5,049 nucleotides of DNA from Ardenticatenaceae bacterium (GTDB taxonomy: Bacteria > Chloroflexota > Anaerolineae > Promineifilales > Promineifilaceae), in assembly GCA_020634565.1 (NCBI GenBank), contig JACKBN010000039.1, positions 1-5,049 of the forward strand, read 5' to 3'. Numbering within the stretch: position 1 is the stretch's first letter; every line of letters starts with the position of its first letter. Shown here one piece after another: positions 1 through 5,049 of the stretch. Under the pieces are notes generated by a model, which was given only the letters and a program-made list of their open reading frames with translations, was not told where the DNA came from and made no database searches. Both the position numbers and the translations under genes were made by a program.

Positions 1-2
1 AA

Positions 3-302
3 CTCCCCCTCCTCTGGCGCGCCGAATCGGAGATGCCCACCAGCTACCGCGTCTTCATCCACCTCGTCAACGCCGACGGCCAAATTGTAGCCCAGGCAGA
101 CGGCGAACCGGCCAACTGGAGCCGCCCCACCACCGGCTGGGTGCCTGGCGAATACATCCTCGACGCGCACACGCTCTCCCTGCCGCCCGACCTACCGCCC
201 AACGCCAGCCTGCGCATCGGTCTGTATGATCCGGCCACAGGGCAGCGTCTGCAAACAGAGGGTGGGGAGTTTTTCATCGTGCCGCTGGCACAAAGCGAGT
301 AA
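3..302 (+). CDS. C-terminal fragment of a membrane glycosyltransferase-like protein (5' end outside window)
   Basis: The frame is open from the left edge to a TAA at 300-302, and the first internal ATG (33) falls inside conserved-looking sequence, so this is the 3' end of a longer gene. The visible ~99 residues read as alternating beta strands: LLWRAESEMPTSYRVFIHL, then a DADGQIVAQADGEP-like turn (here NADGQIVAQADGEP), a WVPGEYILDAH segment, LPPDLPPNASLRIGLYDPATGQRL, and a final EFFIVPL strand. From general knowledge, this kind of tail (a WR.. strand, then FVHL, a D-G-x-P turn and GLYDPATGxRL) recurs at the C-terminus of multi-TM GT39/ArnT-like glycosyltransferases and related membrane proteins of Chloroflexota. 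No catalytic part or TM segment is visible, so the product name is inference. The methyltransferase follows after 3 nt, suggesting one operon. Confidence 0.7.
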   Translation, partial: LPLLWRAESEMPTSYRVFIHLVNADGQIVAQADGEPANWSRPTTGWVPGEYILDAHTLSLPPDLPPNASLRIGLYDPATGQRLQTEGGEFFIVPLAQSE

Positions 303-305
303 ACC

Positions 306-1019
306 ATGCTATTCAACAATCCCCTCAGTCCAGAACGAATCGACAGCTTGCTCGATGAACTTTGGCTAACCGACACCTCAAAAATTCTGGATGTGGGTTG
401 TGGTGAGGGCGAGTTAATTTTGCGACTGTTGCAGCGGTTTAATTGTGCGGCAGTGGGGGTGGATGTGGATGAAACGGCCGTACACATCGCCCAGCAAAAA
501 ACCGCCTCCTTCGCCCCCAATGTCACCCTGCACACCACCCCCTTCGCCGACCTCACCTTCCCTGCCAACCATTTCGACGCCTGCTTTAGCCTGGGCACCA
601 CCCACGCCTTTGGCGAAGTCGGTGAGGCGCTCGACAACGCGCTGGCCAGCCTGAAAGCGATCACCAAACCAGGCGGCCTCATCATCCTCGGCGATGGCTA
701 CTGGCGGCAAGAACCAGACCCCGCCTACCTGCAAACCACCGGCATCGACAAAAGAGAGCTGCGATCACATCAAGAAAATATCGCTGCTGGCCAGAAAATC
801 GGGCTGGAATGTATCTACACCCTCACCGCTTCCCAACACGAATGGGACCATTTTGAAGGCGCATTTTGGCTGGCTGCCGAACGAGAACGGCTACAAAATC
901 CTGAGGATGCACAAATGGCAGAAAAAGTGAAACGCCGCCGCATCTGGAAAAATGCGTACTGGCAATGGGGCAGGGATACAATGGGGTTTGGCTTATACGT
1001 GTTTCTAGTGGAAAAATGA
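306..1019 (+). CDS. class I SAM-dependent methyltransferase, 237 aa
   Basis: This is a Rossmann-fold methyltransferase that transfers a methyl group from S-adenosylmethionine to an unidentified small-molecule substrate, probably in the cytoplasm. Motif I, the SAM-binding glycine-rich loop, is clear at residues 27-37 (ILDVGCGEGEL). The acidic end of strand beta2 is VGVDVD (50-55), with D53 or D55 expected to bind the ribose hydroxyls. The acidic D82 in PFADLTF fits the adenine-contacting motif; FDACFSLGTTHAFG (90-103) covers strand beta4, and KPGGLIILGDGYW (121-133) is the typical post-motif region before strand beta5. The C-terminal ~60 residues are rich in charged and aromatic residues and may form part of the substrate lid. 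There is no signal peptide or TM segment. The length is normal for a free-standing enzyme. The start ATG lies 3 nt after the preceding stop; only a weak GCGAG lies upstream, consistent with translational coupling. The substrate cannot be told from sequence; C- and O-methylation are both possible. Confidence 0.88.
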   Translation: MLFNNPLSPERIDSLLDELWLTDTSKILDVGCGEGELILRLLQRFNCAAVGVDVDETAVHIAQQKTASFAPNVTLHTTPFADLTFPANHFDACFSLGTTHAFGEVGEALDNALASLKAITKPGGLIILGDGYWRQEPDPAYLQTTGIDKRELRSHQENIAAGQKIGLECIYTLTASQHEWDHFEGAFWLAAERERLQNPEDAQMAEKVKRRRIWKNAYWQWGRDTMGFGLYVFLVEK

Positions 1020-1050
1020 GGTGGCTCCCCAGCCTCCAAGATTCAACTGA

Positions 1051-1107
1051 AGATTGGACCATTTTTCGTTTATCGCAGTTCTGCTATTAAACAAAATGGT
1101 CCAATCT
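1051..1107. repeat. long imperfect hairpin (15-bp perfect arms) between convergent genes
   Basis: AGATTGGACCATTTT at 1051-1065 is exactly reverse-complemented by AAAATGGTCCAATCT at 1093-1107. The 27-nt interior continues the symmetry: GTTTA (1068-1072) pairs with TAAAC (1088-1092), and GCAG (1075-1078) pairs with CTGC (1081-1084) around a TT turn. Nearly the whole 57 nt can fold as one stem on either strand. It lies 31 nt after the methyltransferase stop and 9 nt after the stop of the opposing small gene. No run of T follows either outer arm, so it is not a canonical intrinsic terminator; it could be a transcript-end stabiliser, a REP- or MITE-like palindromic unit, or a non-canonical bidirectional terminator. 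Confidence 0.8.
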
Positions 1108-1116
1108 GGCACCCGG

Positions 1117-1377
1117 TTAGCCTTGCAAAATGAAGGTCCATTCCTCCAAATCGTCATCTTCGGTCCGCTCGGTGTAGCGGATTTCGAAGTTAAACTTCTC
1201 AATCAGGCCCAGCATGTCAATCAGCACGCGCCGGGATGCTTTGGCGGGATGATGCTCCAACGCCTGAATTGCGGCCCGCAAATCATCTTTGATGGGGCTT
1301 TCCCCGAGGACCTCAATGGTAAAAGTATTGCCACTGCTGCCCTTGCGCGCGTTGCTTCGTAACATAAGTGTTTGCAT
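1117..1377 (-). CDS. small protein of unknown function, 86 aa
   Basis: I do not recognise the family. The protein begins MQTLMLRSNARKGSSG, a basic and probably flexible N-terminus. A likely beta strand follows (NTFTIEVLG, 17-25), then two helical stretches (IKDDLRAAIQALEHH at 29-43 and ASRRVLIDMLGLIEKF at 47-62), a second strand (FEIRYTE, 64-70), an acidic loop (EDDDLEE, 73-79) and a final hydrophobic strand (WTFILQ). There is no signal peptide, TM segment or cysteine. It is judged real because AGGAG sits 6 nt before the ATG, a promoter candidate lies further upstream, and the product has balanced composition with alternating secondary structure. The ATG at 1377 is chosen over the in-frame ATG at 1365 because of that ribosome-binding site. 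It follows the transporter gene on the same strand after 82 nt and ends at TAA (1119-1117). Confidence 0.75.
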   Translation of the reverse strand: MQTLMLRSNARKGSSGNTFTIEVLGESPIKDDLRAAIQALEHHPAKASRRVLIDMLGLIEKFNFEIRYTERTEDDDLEEWTFILQG

Positions 1378-1383
1378 TGCATT

Positions 1384-1388
1384 CTCCT
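1384..1388 (-). promoter_or_regulatory. ribosome-binding site AGGAG of the 86-aa gene
   Basis: AGGAG on the minus strand lies 6 nt before the ATG at 1377-1375. It decides the start: an out-of-frame ATG at 1382-1380 lies directly next to the site and is too close to be used, and the in-frame ATG at 1365 is too far away. Confidence 0.75.
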
Positions 1389-1419
1389 AATTTTGATGGG
1401 TTTTAAGGAAATCGGAAGC

Positions 1420-1449
1420 AGTGTAGCATTTTTGAGGTTAAAACTTCAA
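1420..1449 (-). promoter_or_regulatory. sigma70-type promoter candidate for the 86-aa gene
   Basis: On the minus strand TTGAAG (1449-1444) is separated by 18 nt from TACACT (1425-1420). The -10 box is preceded by TGC, giving an extended -10 (TGn). Transcription would start near 1413, leaving a leader of about 36 nt that contains the AGGAG. The site lies wholly between the transporter stop codon (1462-1460) and the small gene, so the small gene can be transcribed independently of the upstream operon. A second -35-like TTGACC (1455-1450) would give a 24-nt spacer and is therefore unlikely. Confidence 0.5.
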
Positions 1450-1459
1450 GGTCAATTTC

Positions 1460-3088
1460 CTAACCAAAATAATTTTGCAGCAAAATCAGCAATACTTGAG
1501 CCAAAATCACGTTGATAATGATGGCGAAGGGAAACATGAGTGTGTAGCCAATGCCCGGCAGCGCGTTTTGAGCCTGGTCCTCAGCATATTCCAGCACGGC
1601 CGGTTGGGGAGAGATCATGCCCAGCAGCAAGCTGAACGGGATGCCCAGCAGCTTATAACCCAACCAGAGCGCCAGCAGCGTCGTCACCACAATCAGGCCA
1701 AAGCCCAGGCCGAAGATGAGCCAACCCGCTCCACTGGTGAAAGCACTCAAAAATGCGCTGCCGGAGCGCACGCCGACGGCTGCCAGCAGCAAAATCAGGC
1801 CAAACTGGCGCAGCGTCAGGTTGGCGCTGTAGGGCATCTTCCACAGAATGGGACCGGTGCGGCGCACGGCACCTAACACCAGCGCCACCAGCAGCGGGCC
1901 GCCCGCCAGGCCTAATTGAAAGGTGATGCCCCCAGGCAGCGTGATGGGAATCAAGCCTAGCAGCCAGCCCACGGCTATGCCCAGCCCAACGGCCAATAAA
2001 TTCACATGGCTTATCTGGGCAAATGAGTCGCCAAACAGGTCAACCAGATGGGGAATCTCTTCTCGCGGAGCCAAGACGCGAATGCGGTCGCCCCACTCCA
2101 ACACGGTGTCGCCACGGGCCAGCAGCTCCACATCGCCACGCCGCACGTGGGAAACAATCGCGCCATGTTCTTCGCGCAGGTTGAGTGTAGCCAACTGTTT
2201 GCCCGCTATGTTTGGATTGGACACAAAGAGGCGGCGGCTGTCATAGACGGCGTGATCGTGCAGTAAATCTTCCTCGGAATGGACGCCTACGGCCGTTTCC
2301 AAATCATCCATCGCTTCTGGGGTACCCGCAATCACAATTTTGTCGCCGGGCTGAAACTGCGTGTCGTTGCTGATGAGGCTGATGTCATCCCCGCGATACA
2401 AACGGCCGAATAACACATCCCATTCATGCTCACGGCGCAGCTGGCGCAACGGCCGTTCCATCACCGCCTGGTTTGTTATGTCAATTGTACGGTACTGCAA
2501 ATCGCGGGCAATCGGATACTGGTGGCGCAACCGGTGTGCTTCGGCGGCAAAATCTACCGGCCACAGGCGCAGCACAATCGCCAGCACCAGCATCCGCCCC
2601 AACACGCCCAGCGGATAAAGTACAGAAAAACCAACGACGGCATCAGAAGCGGCCGTTTCGTTGTTTGGCCCAATCAAATCCAGCACGCTGGCCAAAGCGG
2701 GCGTATTGTTAGACATGCCGGTAAAAATGCCCACCGTCGTCGCGGGCGTCAAGTCCAGCACCAGGTGGATGGCCAGCAGCAGCAGCGCGGGCAACGTCAT
2801 GATGCCCACGATGAACAGCACTTCCCGCAGCCCTTCACGGCGGAACTTGCTAAAAAAGCCGGGGCCGTTGGCCAAGCCAATGGTGTAGACAAACAGCACC
2901 AACCCCAGATCTAGGATGATTTGGGGCATGTGCAGCGCCGGGTCCAGTGCGCCAAACGCCAGCCCCACAAACAAAACGGCCGCAACCCCCATGCTGTTGC
3001 TCCCAATCCGAATCTGCCCCAACAGATACCCAATGGCCACCACGATAAACAGCAAAAGCAGCGGATTATCTTGCAATAACTCAATCAC
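1460..3088 (-). CDS. AspT/YidE/YbjL-family transporter with two RCK_C domains, 542 aa
   Basis: This is an inner-membrane carrier of the aspartate:alanine exchanger family (TC 2.A.81). Numbering is from the GTG start. The N-terminal membrane half has hydrophobic segments at about 9-25, 33-47, 55-71, 88-111 and 149-176, with the family signatures DLGLVLFVYTIGLANGPGFF (60-79), GIFTGMSNNTPALA (120-133) and VGFSVLYPLGVLG (152-164). A soluble cytoplasmic region follows with two tandem RCK_C/TrkA_C domains (about 194-269 and 279-356), each with the typical GD-I-x-V/I core (PGDKIVIAG and WGDRIRVLA). The C-terminal membrane half repeats the fold (about 362-538), with GLILLLAAVGVRSG, SPQPAVLEYA (493-502) and GYTLMFPFA (514-522). 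Length matches the family (about 540-560). An ATG at 3121 would add 11 residues lying inside the upstream gene. The GTG is preferred: GAGG lies 6 nt before it, and MIELLQDNPLLLLF begins as family members do. The substrate is unknown, so AspT itself should not be assumed. Confidence 0.9.
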   Translation of the reverse strand: MIELLQDNPLLLLFIVVAIGYLLGQIRIGSNSMGVAAVLFVGLAFGALDPALHMPQIILDLGLVLFVYTIGLANGPGFFSKFRREGLREVLFIVGIMTLPALLLLAIHLVLDLTPATTVGIFTGMSNNTPALASVLDLIGPNNETAASDAVVGFSVLYPLGVLGRMLVLAIVLRLWPVDFAAEAHRLRHQYPIARDLQYRTIDITNQAVMERPLRQLRREHEWDVLFGRLYRGDDISLISNDTQFQPGDKIVIAGTPEAMDDLETAVGVHSEEDLLHDHAVYDSRRLFVSNPNIAGKQLATLNLREEHGAIVSHVRRGDVELLARGDTVLEWGDRIRVLAPREEIPHLVDLFGDSFAQISHVNLLAVGLGIAVGWLLGLIPITLPGGITFQLGLAGGPLLVALVLGAVRRTGPILWKMPYSANLTLRQFGLILLLAAVGVRSGSAFLSAFTSGAGWLIFGLGFGLIVVTTLLALWLGYKLLGIPFSLLLGMISPQPAVLEYAEDQAQNALPGIGYTLMFPFAIIINVILAQVLLILLQNYFG

Positions 3089-5048
3089 CGTCAGCCTCGT
3101 TATCACGCAACTCATTACCATCTATATCGTCTGCCACGGACTCGCTGAGGTCGGGTTGCTCTTCCTCCGGTGGTTCAGGTTCAGCGGAAACAGCAGGCGG
3201 TTCCGCTGCCGGAGGACGCAGATAAAAGCGCAGCAGCACATGGCCCAAGCGAATTTCGTCGCCATCTTTCAGCTGGCGCGGGCTGAGGCCCAAGCGATCG
3301 TGGTTCAGGAAGGTGCCGCTGGCGCTGCCTTCGTCGTAGAGGTGGTAACGGCCGTATCGCCGCCGAATCCGGGCATGCAGCCGGGCCACAGAGCTGTGGC
3401 CAAACACAATCTGGGCAACTTCATGATCCCGCCCAATGGCCATGTTATCCTGGTCGATAATGATGTCGGTCCGATTACCGGGCGCATCTTCCACCAGATG
3501 CAGCGAAGCAACGAGCGACTCATCTACCTCATCTTCAGGCTCATCATCATTGGACACCGGGCGCAGGGGGCGCGGGCGCGGCGTCAGCTTGGGCGGTCGG
3601 CGTCGCCACCAGCGAATAAGCACCAGGATCAAGCCCAGCAGTCCCAGGCCAACCAAAATGAGCAGCCAATCATCACGGCTGACGGTGCTGGTCACTTCCG
3701 TAACGCGCTCGATGGGGCTGGGCGTGGCGGTAGGAGCGGGCGTCGGTGTTGGCGGATCGGGGCGAACGGCCGTCAGCGTCACCACGATGGTTTCGGTTTC
3801 GGCCGTATAGCCCAACACGTCGGTCAGTTCGGCTCGCAAACGGTACGCGCCCGTATCCACCGACTGCACATTCCAGTTTAGCGTCAGGATGCCCAGCTCA
3901 TCAGGCTGGGGCAGGCTGGCTTGCGGCTGCAATTGTCCATCAACAAAGAAGGAAACGGCCGTAATCTCGCGCGGTAAATTATCCAGCCAGGTAAGCTGGA
4001 GGGGGATGGGCAGCGTGGCGGGTTCCAGTTCAACCAACGGAGCATCGGGGGTGCTACCGTGCCGCTGAACGGCCGTTGAAGGCAACGTCAGCTCAATTTG
4101 CGGCGGCACAATCTCCAACACCAATTCTGTGCTGCCGGTGATGGTACCGATGTTAACCGTGATGGGAAAACGGCCGCTCTGCCGCAGCAATGATTGGTAG
4201 CGAATCTGGGCCTGGTTACCCTGCCGCTGCCAGATCAAAAAGAGGGGGTCCGCCTCTTCCGGGCGGGGCACATGCACGTAAAAGGCACGGGTCGGTTGGT
4301 ACAGCGCCGCCGCGGCATCCACCTCATCGAAGCTGGCCTGCGCGCCTAAAATGGCGGTAAACAGCGGCAGCTCAATCGCCTGCGCCTCGGCCACCAGCGT
4401 CTGAAAATCGAGAAACTGGGGCAAGCGGCGCGCTTCGCTAAGGAGGAGGATGGCCTGGTAACGGCCGTCTTCCTTAATTTCGGCCGCATGGGCAATCGCT
4501 TGCCGCATCATCGCGTTGATGGGGACATCAGCGGGCAGCTCTGGTGCATAAGCTTGCATGGCGCTCACCAGCGCATCTGGCGAGCCGCTATCTTGCACCA
4601 AAAACGTACCTGTTTCACCAGCAGCATCCGGCACCAGCAGCGAGATGCGGTCAAAGCCAGATGGATTCATGAAGCGGCTGGCGTATCGCTCCAGCGTTTC
4701 TTGCACTGTTGCCAGCCGCGTGACGCTGCGCCCCTCGTCAATAATATCCAGCGACCGATCCGCATCCAGCACAAAAATGATGTCCACGCCCACGGGCACA
4801 AACTGCACTTGGGTTTCGGCGATGGGCACGCCGTTTTCCCGCAGCGTCAGCCGCGTCAGGTCAGATTCCGGCAGCGGCGCGCCGCTGCCATCGCTGCTCA
4901 AGACATTCACCGTGACCTCAGGAAAATTGGACAAATCGGGCTGGCTCAGGCGCAGCAACACATCCCCCTGCGCGGCAGCTGGTGTTAAAAATAATAATCC
5001 GCAAATTACACAAATTACGCAGATTTTTACGGCCGTTAATCTGTGTAA
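3081..5048 (-). CDS. membrane-anchored VWA-like / FHA domain protein, 5' end outside window (655 residues visible)
   Basis: Residues are counted from the first whole codon at the right edge. Residues 1-26 form the end of a Sec signal peptide (a lysine, then ICVICVICGLLFLTPAAA, probable cleavage before Q27). No ATG, GTG or TTG occurs in this stretch, so the start lies beyond the window; the GTG at 4961 would remove the signal peptide. About 45-235 is a VWA-like domain: VDIIFVLDADRSLD with a degenerate MIDAS (DADRS, 95-99) and AILLLSEARR (198-208) where SDG is usual. About 260-425 is beta-rich, suggesting one or two Ig-like domains. A Pro/Thr linker (PDPPTPTPAPTATPSP, 430-445), one TM helix (about 461-479) and WWRRR put the rest in the cytoplasm. 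An FHA domain (about 519-609) has GR (539-540), H558, SGTFLN (577-582) and GDEIRLG. An acidic tail (612-655) ends the protein. It is probably a surface sensor or scaffold. The TGA overlaps the transporter start. Confidence 0.88.
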   Translation of the reverse strand, partial: LHRLTAVKICVICVICGLLFLTPAAAQGDVLLRLSQPDLSNFPEVTVNVLSSDGSGAPLPESDLTRLTLRENGVPIAETQVQFVPVGVDIIFVLDADRSLDIIDEGRSVTRLATVQETLERYASRFMNPSGFDRISLLVPDAAGETGTFLVQDSGSPDALVSAMQAYAPELPADVPINAMMRQAIAHAAEIKEDGRYQAILLLSEARRLPQFLDFQTLVAEAQAIELPLFTAILGAQASFDEVDAAAALYQPTRAFYVHVPRPEEADPLFLIWQRQGNQAQIRYQSLLRQSGRFPITVNIGTITGSTELVLEIVPPQIELTLPSTAVQRHGSTPDAPLVELEPATLPIPLQLTWLDNLPREITAVSFFVDGQLQPQASLPQPDELGILTLNWNVQSVDTGAYRLRAELTDVLGYTAETETIVVTLTAVRPDPPTPTPAPTATPSPIERVTEVTSTVSRDDWLLILVGLGLLGLILVLIRWWRRRPPKLTPRPRPLRPVSNDDEPEDEVDESLVASLHLVEDAPGNRTDIIIDQDNMAIGRDHEVAQIVFGHSSVARLHARIRRRYGRYHLYDEGSASGTFLNHDRLGLSPRQLKDGDEIRLGHVLLRFYLRPPAAEPPAVSAEPEPPEEEQPDLSESVADDIDGNELRDNEADGD
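3095..3098 (-). promoter_or_regulatory. ribosome-binding site GAGG that supports the GTG start of the transporter
   Basis: GAGG on the minus strand lies 6 nt before the GTG at 3088-3086. It sits within the last codons of the FHA gene. The GTG overlaps that gene's TGA in the string GTGATTGA, an 8-nt overlap typical of translational coupling. Confidence 0.65.
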
Positions 5049-5049
5049 T
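4998..5049 (-). repeat. 9-bp tandem units plus inverted repeat within the signal-peptide coding region
   Basis: On the minus strand three imperfect 9-bp units follow each other in frame: ATCTGCGTA (5024-5016), ATTTGTGTA (5015-5007) and ATTTGCGGA (5006-4998), encoding ICV-ICV-ICG. The first unit is also half of an inverted repeat: on the + strand ATTACGCAGATT (5014-5025) and AATCTGTGTAAT (5038-5049) are reverse complements at 11 of 12 positions, flanking a 12-nt centre that holds the palindrome ACGGCCGT (5029-5036). The structure runs into the window edge and may continue. The region is much more AT-rich than the rest of the gene. Confidence 0.65.

Larger units (their letters stand above)
474..5036. 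repeat. dispersed iterated palindrome ACGGCCGT (nine exact copies)
   Basis: Exact copies of the self-complementary octamer ACGGCCGT start at 474, 2289, 2449, 3348, 3766, 3955, 4069, 4461 and 5029. One-mismatch copies that keep the CGGCCG core start at 1596, 2402, 2649, 2976, 3799 and 4170, and a core-only copy (TCGGCCGC) lies at 4480, making sixteen cores. In coding phase the exact copies read as Thr-Ala-Val (474, 2289, 3766, 3955, 4069, 5029), Gly-Arg (3348, 4461) or Arg-Pro (2449), so all three phases are used. This points to a DNA-level signal, not a peptide motif. The copies are single sites, not a clustered array. Confidence 0.8.

Noticed and set aside
44..685. Minus-strand reading frame of 213 codons opposite the left-edge gene and the methyltransferase
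   Set aside because: The product is Ser/Pro/Arg-rich without motifs, while the + strand carries clear methyltransferase motifs over the same bases.
1051..1107. Canonical bidirectional intrinsic terminator
   Set aside because: Position fits, but no T-run follows the outer arm on either strand and the stem is not GC-rich at its base.
1054..1362. + strand reading frame of 102 codons opposite the 86-aa gene
   Set aside because: It starts inside the hairpin arm with no convincing ribosome-binding site, whereas the opposing gene has AGGAG and a promoter candidate.
1432..1449. Weak inverted repeat TTGAGG / CTTCAA just after the transporter stop as its terminator
   Set aside because: The stem has a mismatch, is AT-rich and is followed by A residues, not T, on the transporter's coding strand.
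2916..3881. Long + strand reading frame (321 codons) opposite the FHA and transporter genes
   Set aside because: It lies antisense to two clearly recognised genes, spans their junction, and its translation is low-complexity Gln/Arg/Ala/His sequence without domain features.
4959..4961. GTG as start codon of the FHA gene
   Set aside because: The frame stays open upstream and encodes a good signal peptide with an AAA-Q cleavage site, which the extracellular VWA region would need.
1..5049. CRISPR array, tRNA, rRNA or insertion sequence
   Set aside because: No regularly spaced direct repeats, no cloverleaf or rRNA-like sequence and no transposase motif were seen; the only repeats are those listed.

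Overview
The window looks like chromosomal DNA of a moderately GC-rich bacterium, most likely a Chloroflexota (Anaerolineae- or Caldilineae-like) lineage. Three things suggest this: the C-terminal beta-rich tail of a membrane glycosyltransferase-like protein at the left edge, the architecture of the signal peptide / VWA / TPTP linker / TM / FHA protein, and the very frequent octamer ACGGCCGT. The taxonomic call is inference from protein style; no rRNA or other marker gene is present.

Layout: two gene groups converge on a short intergenic region near 1020-1116. On the + strand are the 3' end of a truncated gene (up to 302) and, 3 nt later, a complete class I SAM-dependent methyltransferase (306-1019). 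On the - strand, in transcription order, are a 5'-truncated membrane-anchored VWA/FHA protein (from the right edge to 3081), an AspT/YidE/YbjL-type transporter with two central RCK_C domains (GTG start at 3088, stop at 1460), and an 86-aa protein of unknown function (1377-1117) with its own strong ribosome-binding site and a good promoter candidate. A 57-nt, almost fully paired hairpin lies between the converging 3' ends.

The functional centre is the - strand pair. The FHA gene's stop codon and the transporter's GTG start overlap by 8 nt with a well-placed GAGG, so the two are probably translationally coupled. The first protein would put a VWA-like and beta-sandwich sensor region outside the membrane and a FHA domain inside. 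The second is a membrane carrier whose cytoplasmic RCK_C domains suggest ligand gating. A working partnership is inference.

The most unusual sequence-level signal is ACGGCCGT: nine exact copies and sixteen copies of its core CGGCCG in about 5 kb, spread over three genes and all three codon phases. This resembles a highly iterated palindrome such as HIP1 of cyanobacteria. One copy lies inside a short repeat array that encodes the signal peptide of the FHA protein.
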